DNA of 47,719 nt, taken from the NCBI GenBank assembly GCA_013285685.1, contig JABDHD010000018.1, positions 1 to 47,719 of the forward strand. The letters run 5' to 3'. Within the stretch, counting starts at the first letter, position 1; each line of letters begins with the position of its first letter. Under the pieces are notes generated by a model. It ran no database searches. It was given only the letters and a program-made list of their open reading frames with translations, and was not told where the DNA came from. This document shows, in pieces, positions 34,891-42,082 of the stretch. This stretch comes from Bacteroidota bacterium (GTDB taxonomy: Bacteria > Bacteroidota > Bacteroidia > Sphingobacteriales > Sphingobacteriaceae). The position numbers were made by a program, and so were the translations under genes.

Positions 34891-35757
34891 TTAATTGATC
34901 AGCTCAGGACGGTATTCAAAGTGCATGGTATCGAAATGATACCACTTTCCGCCCCATATAAACCCGTATTTTTCAAACGTATCAACAATAAACTGCGGTA
35001 TCCTGTTTTGATATTTAACGGTAACATTTTCGTTGGTGCATTTGCAGGCCCATTGCCAGTAATCGGAGTATTTGGTATTGATATCGATCGTCATCCCGTA
35101 GCTATGCATACTATGCCTGTTGGTACCGGCTATATTTCGCCAGGTAAAGGTGCCGCCGATATTGGTTAAGTACTTTTTCAATTCAGGATGTTCGTCTAAC
35201 TCTTTTGATATCAGCATTAACTGTTTATCAACCCCATTTATTTTAGTGACGGTGATCTTTTGGCCTACCAGCTTGGGGCACCAGGTAATTTCGGTTAGGT
35301 TTTTCTCCACCTGTTTTTGGGTACTACCATATATTTTTTCAAAAAAGGGCAGGTTTCTAATCCGGCCCGGATCAAAATTTTGCCCGGGAGGGTTTATTAA
35401 TTTGCCGGTGGGATACTTTTGATTAAACATGTCTTTGAGATCGGGATTGTCCAATAGTTCCTGTCGCGACTTGTTTTTTATGCCGTCGTCCCAGCGCAAT
35501 TTGGTTCCATCTTTAAAAACCAGGTAATTATCGGCGTAGCGAGAGATGAAATTTGGATAGCTATCGATTAGTTTTTGCGCGGCTGGCGGAACAGACAGCT
35601 CTGCATCCCCGTGTCGCCGCGGGGTCTCTCGCAGAGGACCCTGCGTTACGGCGGGCATTTCGCTGCGCAGAGTCCTCTGCGAGAGACTCTGTGACGACGG
35701 GAAAAACCTGAGTCCGAAAGCGATAAAAAGTACGTTAAGCGATATTGTTAACTTCAT
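34891..35757 (-). CDS. M15 family D-Ala-D-Ala carboxypeptidase-like protein with a palindrome-encoded insert
   Basis: I place the start at ATG 35757; the open frame reaches back only to a TTG. The 288-residue precursor starts with a hydrophobic signal segment (LTISLNVLFIAFGLRFF). Residues about 19-50 (SSQSLSQRTLRSEMPAVTQG and on) are encoded by a palindromic DNA element rather than by family sequence. The zinc-peptidase part has HSMHSYGMTIDIN at about 213-226 and WYHFDTMHFEY near 275-285, giving the His, Asp and His ligands of M15 enzymes, which trim peptidoglycan peptides. The insert keeps the frame and lies where the signal peptidase site should be. Followed by the DUF4846 gene. Confidence 0.88.
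   Translation of the reverse strand: MKLTISLNVLFIAFGLRFFPSSQSLSQRTLRSEMPAVTQGPLRETPRRHGDAELSVPPAAQKLIDSYPNFISRYADNYLVFKDGTKLRWDDGIKNKSRQELLDNPDLKDMFNQKYPTGKLINPPGQNFDPGRIRNLPFFEKIYGSTQKQVEKNLTEITWCPKLVGQKITVTKINGVDKQLMLISKELDEHPELKKYLTNIGGTFTWRNIAGTNRHSMHSYGMTIDINTKYSDYWQWACKCTNENVTVKYQNRIPQFIVDTFEKYGFIWGGKWYHFDTMHFEYRPELIN
35608..35701. repeat. palindromic element inside the M15 gene
   Basis: Two imperfect inverted arms of about 36 bases meet around a 20-base centre. The left arm contains GTCTCTCGCAGAGGACCCTG, and the right arm contains the reverse of AGTCTCTCGCAGAGGACTCT. The core TCTCTCGCAGAGGA is shared with the tandem repeats at 1239-1347. The element is read through in frame. Confidence 0.85.
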
Positions 35758-35769
35758 AGTTGGATAGCC

Positions 35770-35802
35770 AGACTTACGAAGTTTCAAAAACTTCGTAAGT
35801 CT
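35770..35802. terminator. perfect hairpin after the GH116 gene
   Basis: Arms AGACTTACGAAGTTT (35770-35784) and AAACTTCGTAAGTCT (35788-35802) are exact inverse copies with a 3-base loop. It lies just after the GH116 stop and before the M15 start, so it may end the upstream transcript. Same family as 17742-17774 and 21878-21910. Confidence 0.75.
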
Positions 35803-35808
35803 TTCCCG

Positions 35809-38376
35809 TTACAATTTAAATGTTTTTTCTTCTCCTTCTTTTAAGGTAACGGAGCCAGCCAGTTTAAAGTCCTTGTCACCACCAAGCTTAAAATCCGAGA
35901 GCTTCAAACTTCCATAATGCACTTTTAAAGTCGCAGAATCATTTTCCACCTTCACATTTCCCCATGCGTACCCATCCGACCAAAAATAATTGCCCGGCTT
36001 CGAGGTTATAGCAAAACTACCATCCACCGCCGAGTAATGAAACCCACTTAACGCCAAAATAGCCGACCAGCTGGCCATGGCGCGGGCGTAGTGGTTGCCG
36101 CATTCTTCCTCGTTAAACGGGTTACGTTTGTAGCCGTCATAACGGTCGCGAACATTTTCTATTACAGCAAGCCCTTCAGCGTCCATCCCCTCATAAAACA
36201 GGCCGGTGGCGGCGGTATATTCCAGGCCGGTCCACGTTTCGGCATGATACGATAGCGGTATTGCCGGGCGCTTTGAAGGATCGGGATAAACGGTTAGCAT
36301 TAGCCCCGCTTCATTATCCATGGCATACGAGCGCATGTTATTATAGGTGTCGCTAAATGATTTTACCGAATTATATTTTACAATGCTTTCCAGCGCTTTG
36401 CGGACATTTTCGGGTTTGGCCAGGTAGCCCAGGCCGCAAACGAGCGCCATATTCTGCCCAACCAGTTGATCCACCAGGCAGCCCTCGCCGATCTGGAAAT
36501 CGGGATTTTCGGTGCTTTTTGAACCCATCCCTGCCGATAACCCTGGCGCGATGTCTCTTACGGGCGTTATTTTTTGGATATAATATGCTCCGTTAAACAG
36601 GTTATCGTCCGTCCATTTGCTCCCCCTTTTGAACAAGCCTTGACAGGTCGCTTCAAACTCCGTGTCTTTTAGATAATGCGCCATTGCGGCGCCGGCTTTT
36701 AAAGCACCGAGGTACCAAAATTCTATTTCCGGGTTTGGCCCGTAATATTCAATATCCATGGTATTGTGCTGGCAGCCTTCCATTACGCCATCTTTATCGG
36801 CATCCCATCCGCCGGGTATCCATGCAAATGAAAGCGCTTTCTTTACGGCCGGCCAGTTGGCCTTTAAATAATTATCGTCGCCGCTTAGCTGCCATTCGCG
36901 GTAAAACTTCATGATGCCGCCCATTTGCCCGTCGGCAGCGGCCACTTTCCAGTTGCCCTCCTTTTTTAGCGGCAGTGACACACGAAAACTGACCAGGCCG
37001 CTATTCCATTCCCCGTAATTGTATTCGGTTTCGCGCATGGATTTGGCCAGGCTGCCAAACAAAAAGGGCGAAGCATACTCGTAGTTCCATACGTGCGCAC
37101 AATTACCATAGCATGAACCGGTGGTATTAAAAACGCCCTCCCAGCCAAAAAAACGACCTTCGCGGTCGCGGAATGTGGTTTGCGAGCGCAATGTGTTGGC
37201 GTTAAAAAGTGCAGCCTCCTTTACTGCTTCAGGGTAACTGCTGTTTACGAATGTATTTACAAATTCCAGTGTTTTGCTTTCCAGCGCCGGCAGGTGCGGC
37301 AATGTTTTTTCCGCTACGTCCCAGGCATCGCTGTATTTGGTTGAATAATAATTGCCGATGGTTTGCTTATCGTCCCAATCCTTCCGGTTGGGGAAATCCC
37401 AGGTCAGCAAAAATTGCACTTCTTTGGTTTCATGCGGGCCCAGCTTTAGCTTTACCGACAATGCCGACCGCGGGTCATTCACTTTTTGATCGAATGTTTT
37501 GTTTTCGAACACGCCGTCGTCCGAAAAATCATCCCACATATCCGTCATATTCGAATTCCAGCCTTTTGGATTGAATTGGGTACGATAAGAGATTTGGTAT
37601 CCTTTATTTACTTCGGAAGTCGTTAGCGCAATAGTACCCCAGGTAGAAGCATCATGGTCGACGCTGTCTGATGTCATATAGATGCCCGCCAGATCGCCTG
37701 AAGCGCGGTAGGTATTGTGGTTGTTTTTAGCGCCGACCGGAACCAAAGCCCGGTCGAAATTATCAAAATCCAGTTTATAGCCGTCCATCCCGATAAAATT
37801 ATCCATGGAGCCTGCTACGGCCACATCCATTGCGTGATCAGTTTTATTGGTCACCACGTACCGGATTACCGCGACCGGCATCCCGCTGGCATCGGCATCA
37901 CATGGAATAAATGGGTTAAACACTTTAGCTTTTACCGAAACGGGCATTTCATCATCTTCCAGGTTAACGGTTGCGAACGGATAGGCAGCATCGAACGTAG
38001 CCGATTTAAAGCGCGGCATACCATGGCTGGGCGCCAGGCTACCCTGTGAGCCGGCATACTGGTCGGGCGGAACGGGGCCCATCATGGCTTTTGCATACTT
38101 TTTACCGCCCTGGTCCTGCACAAACAGCATAAAACACGGCGCCTGCTGCGAGGTAACCGAGCCGTAAAACCCAATCCCGGGCTTGTTCATCATCTCTACA
38201 TCCATCCACTGCCCGTTACCGCCTATAGAAATATCACCCGTGCCTATCCCGCCTATCGGCATAGCAATGCGGTAGGTTTGTTCTTTTTCGTAGTGCTTTA
38301 GTACGGGCCAGCTTTGGCTTTGAGAGAAAGCGGGGAGGAATATTGATAACAAACAAATGGTGAGAATTGGTTTCAT
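35809..38376 (-). CDS. GH116-like glycosidase (glucosylceramidase family)
   Basis: An 855-residue secreted enzyme (signal peptide PILTICLLSIFLPAFSQS) with the two-part GH116 layout. The N-terminal beta-sandwich opens with RIAMPIGGIGTGDISIGGNG. The (alpha/alpha)6 barrel starts near 390 (FVNTFVNSSYPEAVKEAALF). Likely catalytic sites by family comparison are the Glu of HVWNYEY and the Asp of NTMDIEYYGPNPE; I did not align them. A C-terminal beta region ends the protein. Known GH116 members cut beta-glucosides, beta-xylosides or glucosylceramides; the substrate here is unknown. It lies downstream of deoC on the same strand, separated by a long hairpin. Confidence 0.88.
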   Translation of the reverse strand: MKPILTICLLSIFLPAFSQSQSWPVLKHYEKEQTYRIAMPIGGIGTGDISIGGNGQWMDVEMMNKPGIGFYGSVTSQQAPCFMLFVQDQGGKKYAKAMMGPVPPDQYAGSQGSLAPSHGMPRFKSATFDAAYPFATVNLEDDEMPVSVKAKVFNPFIPCDADASGMPVAVIRYVVTNKTDHAMDVAVAGSMDNFIGMDGYKLDFDNFDRALVPVGAKNNHNTYRASGDLAGIYMTSDSVDHDASTWGTIALTTSEVNKGYQISYRTQFNPKGWNSNMTDMWDDFSDDGVFENKTFDQKVNDPRSALSVKLKLGPHETKEVQFLLTWDFPNRKDWDDKQTIGNYYSTKYSDAWDVAEKTLPHLPALESKTLEFVNTFVNSSYPEAVKEAALFNANTLRSQTTFRDREGRFFGWEGVFNTTGSCYGNCAHVWNYEYASPFLFGSLAKSMRETEYNYGEWNSGLVSFRVSLPLKKEGNWKVAAADGQMGGIMKFYREWQLSGDDNYLKANWPAVKKALSFAWIPGGWDADKDGVMEGCQHNTMDIEYYGPNPEIEFWYLGALKAGAAMAHYLKDTEFEATCQGLFKRGSKWTDDNLFNGAYYIQKITPVRDIAPGLSAGMGSKSTENPDFQIGEGCLVDQLVGQNMALVCGLGYLAKPENVRKALESIVKYNSVKSFSDTYNNMRSYAMDNEAGLMLTVYPDPSKRPAIPLSYHAETWTGLEYTAATGLFYEGMDAEGLAVIENVRDRYDGYKRNPFNEEECGNHYARAMASWSAILALSGFHYSAVDGSFAITSKPGNYFWSDGYAWGNVKVENDSATLKVHYGSLKLSDFKLGGDKDFKLAGSVTLKEGEEKTFKL

Positions 38377-38406
38377 GGTCGGTCGATCTTAAAAAAATAA
38401 AATAAA

Positions 38407-38546
38407 AGTCATGCTGTCCGCCTCAAGGCGGATCGGCACCTCACACACTAAGTCTGCGCGCGACAGGTAGTCTGGAGACAAGCTGCCTGTCCCTTGATTA
38501 CCTGTATGATGGCGTGCTGATCCGCCTTGAGGCGGACAGCATGACT
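38407..38546. repeat. 140-bp MITE-like element with 28-bp perfect terminal inverted repeats
   Basis: The terminal arms are 38407-38434 (AGTCATGCTGTCCGCCTC, then AAGGCGGATC) and 38519-38546, perfect inverse copies of 28 bases; each arm contains its own CCGCCTCAAGGCGG palindrome. The interior carries GACAGGTAG...CTGCCTGTC. It starts 6 bp after the deoC stop and would form a large RNA hairpin in a deoC-GH116 transcript. No coding capacity. Confidence 0.92.
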
Positions 38547-38552
38547 TGCTTT

Positions 38553-39311
38553 TTAATATCCTTTGGCCTCCCCATCCGTAAATTCGGACGTTCCACCACC
38601 CATCCCAAACCTTTTCTTTGCCTCCTCCAATATAGCGGCCGTAGCTGTAGCCCCAACCCGCGTAACGCCCAATGCCTTCACTTTCAGCAGATCATCCAGC
38701 GTCCGCACCCCGCCGGCTGCCTTAATTTGCACTGCAGGCGCCGAATGTTTCCGCATCAGGATCAAATCATGTTCTGTTGCGCCCTCATAGCTGTATTTGC
38801 CGTCGGCGCCTTTTACAAAGCCATAGCCTGTGGATGTTTTTACAAACTCTACCTTCAGCTTGCTGCATATTTCGCAAAGGCGGATCTTGTATTTATCATC
38901 AGGCAAATAGTCATTTTCAAATATCACTTTAAGCGCTGCATTGTGTTTTTTGGTGACCGCAACAATCGCCTCAATTTCATTTTCCACGTACGCCCAGTCT
39001 TCACCAAGCACTTTACCGATATTGACCACCATATCTATTTCCGTAGCGCCGTCGCTGCAGGCGTGCATCGTTTCGTACACTTTTACGGCGGGGGCGCTAT
39101 TGCCATGCGGGAACCCGATCACCGCGCAAACTTTTACATCCGATCCTTCCAGCCATCTCAACCCTTCTTTTATCGCATAGGGTTTTATGCATACGGTTGC
39201 CACATTATAAGCTTTTGCCAGTTTGCAGCCTTGTTCCAACTCGGCATCCGTCATCGTGGGGTGCAAAAGCGAATGATCGATCATTTTCGCTAATTCGGCG
39301 ATCTTGTCCAT
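38553..39311 (-). CDS. deoC: deoxyribose-phosphate aldolase
   Basis: A 252-residue TIM-barrel class I aldolase that splits 2-deoxyribose 5-phosphate into glyceraldehyde 3-phosphate and acetaldehyde in nucleoside breakdown. The Schiff-base lysine is K158 in EFVKTSTGYGF. The helper residues Asp93 (EIDMVVN) and Lys197 (IKAAGGVRT) are in place. The N-terminus IDHSLLHPTMTDAEL is typical. Length is normal. No other deo genes are adjacent; the GH116 gene lies downstream past the MITE-like hairpin. Confidence 0.97.
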   Translation of the reverse strand: MDKIAELAKMIDHSLLHPTMTDAELEQGCKLAKAYNVATVCIKPYAIKEGLRWLEGSDVKVCAVIGFPHGNSAPAVKVYETMHACSDGATEIDMVVNIGKVLGEDWAYVENEIEAIVAVTKKHNAALKVIFENDYLPDDKYKIRLCEICSKLKVEFVKTSTGYGFVKGADGKYSYEGATEHDLILMRKHSAPAVQIKAAGGVRTLDDLLKVKALGVTRVGATATAAILEEAKKRFGMGGGTSEFTDGEAKGY

Positions 39312-39443
39312 AAAAAGTAATACAATAGTTTATAAAGAAGTAAACAGAGTTACGAAGTTCGGCGGGATTTCTGAAATTTTTATTTAAATAATGCTTTTCG
39401 AGTATTCGTTCAACTCTGGCAGTAGGGACGCCTCACCCCAAAC

Positions 39444-39462
39444 CCCTCTCCAATGGAGAGGG
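39444..39462. terminator. hairpin downstream of the pentapeptide gene
   Basis: CCCTCTCC-AAT-GGAGAGGG forms a perfect 8-bp stem after the end of the pentapeptide gene (minus strand) and before deoC. It has no clear T run, so it may be a repeat rather than a true terminator. Confidence 0.4.
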
Positions 39463-39503
39463 CCTTAAGACGGTTAAATCTAAAGCTTCGCATCGAATTT
39501 TCA

Positions 39504-40073
39504 TTAAACAATCCGGATATCATACTTCGCCAACAGGCCCGGCAGGCCCTGGGCCGAGAACCTGGCTTTTTTGATATCGTTATTATCCGGGTCGATAATG
39601 AAATTGTAGGAAGTGCTGAGATCAGCGTTTTTCAGGATGGTACGGTCAAAAAAAGCACGGTGCAGGTTACAGTTTTCAAATTTGACATCTGTGAGGTCAG
39701 CTTCCGTAAAGTCGGTTTCAATCAGTGAGCAGTCCTTAAAAGTGCCTTTTTTGTTTTTCTTTTTAAAGAAAATCGCATTATCCAGTATGCAGGCTTCAAA
39801 GTGCATTTCGAGCAGAAAATCGCTGCACCGGGTAAAGTTTGCGCCACTGAGCTTGCAGTGTTTAAAGCGGATATTCTGCAAGCCGGTGTTGGCCAGGTTC
39901 ATCAAGGATAGGTTGCTGTCCTCAAACCGGCAATCGATAAAAAATTTATCGGCAAAGTTTGCGTTTGAAAAATCGCAGTTTAAAAACCCGCAGTTTTCAA
40001 AAGTCTGGAAAGCTGCGATGTCCCCAGCGCTAATTTTGGTAAAATTTTTATCTTCCTGGATATCCCCTGCCAT
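39504..40073 (-). CDS. pentapeptide-repeat protein
   Basis: A 189-residue cytoplasmic protein built of A(D/N)LXX-type repeats, which fold as a square beta-helix. The runs FENCGFLNCDFSNANFADKF, ANTGLQNIRFKHCKLSGANF and SLIETDFTEADLTDVKFENC show Phe or Leu at every fifth position. The repeat is interrupted by KKKNKKG near the middle, probably a loop. The family includes the Qnr/MfpA DNA mimics that shield gyrase, and many members of unknown role. Nothing here allows a choice between them. Single gene. Confidence 0.92.
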   Translation of the reverse strand: MAGDIQEDKNFTKISAGDIAAFQTFENCGFLNCDFSNANFADKFFIDCRFEDSNLSLMNLANTGLQNIRFKHCKLSGANFTRCSDFLLEMHFEACILDNAIFFKKKNKKGTFKDCSLIETDFTEADLTDVKFENCNLHRAFFDRTILKNADLSTSYNFIIDPDNNDIKKARFSAQGLPGLLAKYDIRIV

Positions 40074-40193
40074 CAGTTCAAATACTTTTTTATTAAGGGC
40101 AAATTAGTTATTTGATTTAAATAGTTTAATCCTTTTATTTACAATTAAAATGACCTGCACTATTAACGCCGCACCGGAGCGATACCCAATCAA

Positions 40194-40877
40194 ATGATGG
40201 ACGACACCGACGTTGCAAACAGGCGTTATTACACCCTGGTGATCCTGGGAATGATACTTCCGTTCCTGATCGTGCCATTTCTTTCGCTGCTGGTTTTACA
40301 AAAGGGGCAAAGTTTTACCTACCTGTTTTTGGTATCGAGGTTTATTATATGGGCTACGCTGGGCCTCATGTTTTTATATGCCCGTTATGGCGAGGTTCAA
40401 AAATTTCTGCTGTGGGAAGAAGAAAAATATGATTGGAAATTTTACGTTGGGTGGATCATCGGGTTATATGCGCTTTGTTTTTTTTCGCAGATCATTTCAG
40501 CCATCCCTTACCTGATGGGGCTGCGCGAAAAAAGCCCAAATATGGTGCGGATGCAGCACCTGATGAAGTCATACCCCACCCTCGGCATGTTTACCGCGTT
40601 AACCGCGGGAATAACGGAAGAACTGTTTTTCCGTGGCTATGTTATGAGCCGGCTGGCCTTATTTTTTAAAAATATGCACGTACAGGTGCTCATCTCGGCA
40701 GCCCTTTTTTGTGCCATACACATCGGTTATCATCACTGGGGCGAGATCATCTTTACTTTCTTGCTGGGTTTAATCTTCGGCTACCATTACCAGCGTTACC
40801 GCAATATTAAGGTATTGATGGTGGTTCATTTTATTGTAGATGCGTTGGCGACGATAGTGGCGATGCATCATAAATAG
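40194..40877 (+). CDS. CPBP family intramembrane metalloprotease
   Basis: A 227-residue membrane protein with about six helices. The CPBP/ABI (CAAX-protease-like) motifs are all present: EE at 142-143 with R147 in GITEELFFRGYV, His176 in AIHIGYHHWG, and His212 in VVHFIVDAL. These enzymes cleave within membranes, and in bacteria they serve in regulated proteolysis or peptide maturation and immunity. No bacteriocin genes lie nearby, so a housekeeping role is more likely. Two in-frame ATGs (40194, 40197) stand in tandem. Confidence 0.93.
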   Translation: MMDDTDVANRRYYTLVILGMILPFLIVPFLSLLVLQKGQSFTYLFLVSRFIIWATLGLMFLYARYGEVQKFLLWEEEKYDWKFYVGWIIGLYALCFFSQIISAIPYLMGLREKSPNMVRMQHLMKSYPTLGMFTALTAGITEELFFRGYVMSRLALFFKNMHVQVLISAALFCAIHIGYHHWGEIIFTFLLGLIFGYHYQRYRNIKVLMVVHFIVDALATIVAMHHK

Positions 40878-40904
40878 GGGCACAATAGCCGATTAACAGA
40901 AAGG

Positions 40905-41951
40905 CTATTCAGGTTTTTTAACAATCAATCCAAATTTAGAACTGTCAGCGGCAGCAACCTGCGGGTATAGATCATCTTTTGTATTAGGTATGCCATCCAG
41001 TCCTGATGAAAACAAGTAATAATGATTGCCGACTTTTTGGTAGTTGAATTCATTGTTTTTATTGACCCCTCCACCGGATTGAAGCGGGTCGTAAAGCGAG
41101 GTTTGCGAGTTATCATCATTTACTTGTTCTAAACTGTCCGGATAAGAGCCATTTTTCATTTTATAGAATTCCACTGCCTTCATCGCGCTGTTTAGCTGTT
41201 TTTGCGATTGTTCGGCCAAGATTTTTCGAAAGCCAGGAGTCGTTGCAGAGTAAGAAATAGAACCATAAACAGCGACAGTCCATACAATTCCTGCTATGCC
41301 TATTATGACAAACCATTTATCTTTATATTTAAAAATACCATTGGCAATAAAAATGAGCCCGGCAAATGCCCCGACTAACGGAATCAGACACAAGAGACCA
41401 ATTGCATAGTCTGGCTTGCTGCGGGCGGTTGAATCTGAAAAAGCTGCAATCCCACGTATTTTAATAATCCTGCTTTGAATTAATCCTAAAAAATTCACAG
41501 CTTCGCTTTCAGTCGGGAAAGCCGCTTTTGGAATGGTTGAAATTCTTTTGTCAGCGAGTATCAAATAAATAAATTTATCGTTTGAGTGTACCGAAGCTAT
41601 ACTCTCCCATTTTCTTAATTGACTTTTACTTTCAGATTCAATTATTAATCCCTCATCGGTAACCATAAGCCTTTTTTTTTCCAATCCTGATTGATTTTGA
41701 TTAAGAGCTTTGTTAACACGGATAGAAATGATAAACAAAGGCAGAAAATACATAAAGGCAATTACAATAATGGGAGACGCAACTACGGCAAACGAAAACC
41801 TCCAAATTTCATTGCTGCCTCCGCCTAAAGACATAATGAGAATGATAATCAGAACAACAAAAACCCACGGTCTTTTCAACAGTGAGTTTTTTAGATAGAG
41901 TTTACTTGCGTTATAATAATCTTTTTTAGAAAGCTGATACTCTATTTCCAT
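40905..41951 (-). CDS. YcxB-like membrane protein with a pseudopilin-like C-terminal domain
   Basis: A 348-residue protein. Residues 1-165 resemble YcxB-like proteins: two helices (about 28-45 and 52-75), then a beta-rich cytoplasmic part (GLIIESESKSQLRKWESIASVHS). Two further helices lie at about 185-205 and 215-235. After residue about 245 comes a soluble, extracytoplasmic-looking tail (NSAMKAVEFYKMKNGSYPDS). This tail, with a YDPL... segment and SSGLDGIPNTKDDLYP, matches the C-terminal part of type II secretion pseudopilins (GspG-like), where such aspartates bind calcium. The gene is AT-rich. I know no such fusion; function unknown. Confidence 0.75.
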   Translation of the reverse strand: MEIEYQLSKKDYYNASKLYLKNSLLKRPWVFVVLIIILIMSLGGGSNEIWRFSFAVVASPIIVIAFMYFLPLFIISIRVNKALNQNQSGLEKKRLMVTDEGLIIESESKSQLRKWESIASVHSNDKFIYLILADKRISTIPKAAFPTESEAVNFLGLIQSRIIKIRGIAAFSDSTARSKPDYAIGLLCLIPLVGAFAGLIFIANGIFKYKDKWFVIIGIAGIVWTVAVYGSISYSATTPGFRKILAEQSQKQLNSAMKAVEFYKMKNGSYPDSLEQVNDDNSQTSLYDPLQSGGGVNKNNEFNYQKVGNHYYLFSSGLDGIPNTKDDLYPQVAAADSSKFGLIVKKPE

Positions 41952-42082
41952 ATTGGCGATAAGGATTATACATAATTCAGATTGAAGTCATAATTCAGAT
42001 TGAAGTTAGGAAAATTTAAATAAATCTTGCTCAAAAAGCACAATCTGTCCAAACTAACCTCCAGCCCCTAAACATCCCCCAC

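Noticed and set aside
38514..39293. 259-residue plus-strand frame opposite deoC
   Set aside because: Antisense to a complete deoC with all catalytic residues; Cys/His/Phe-rich composition is typical of shadow frames.
40194..40877. bacteriocin-immunity role for the CPBP protease
   Set aside because: No bacteriocin precursor or export genes in the neighbourhood.
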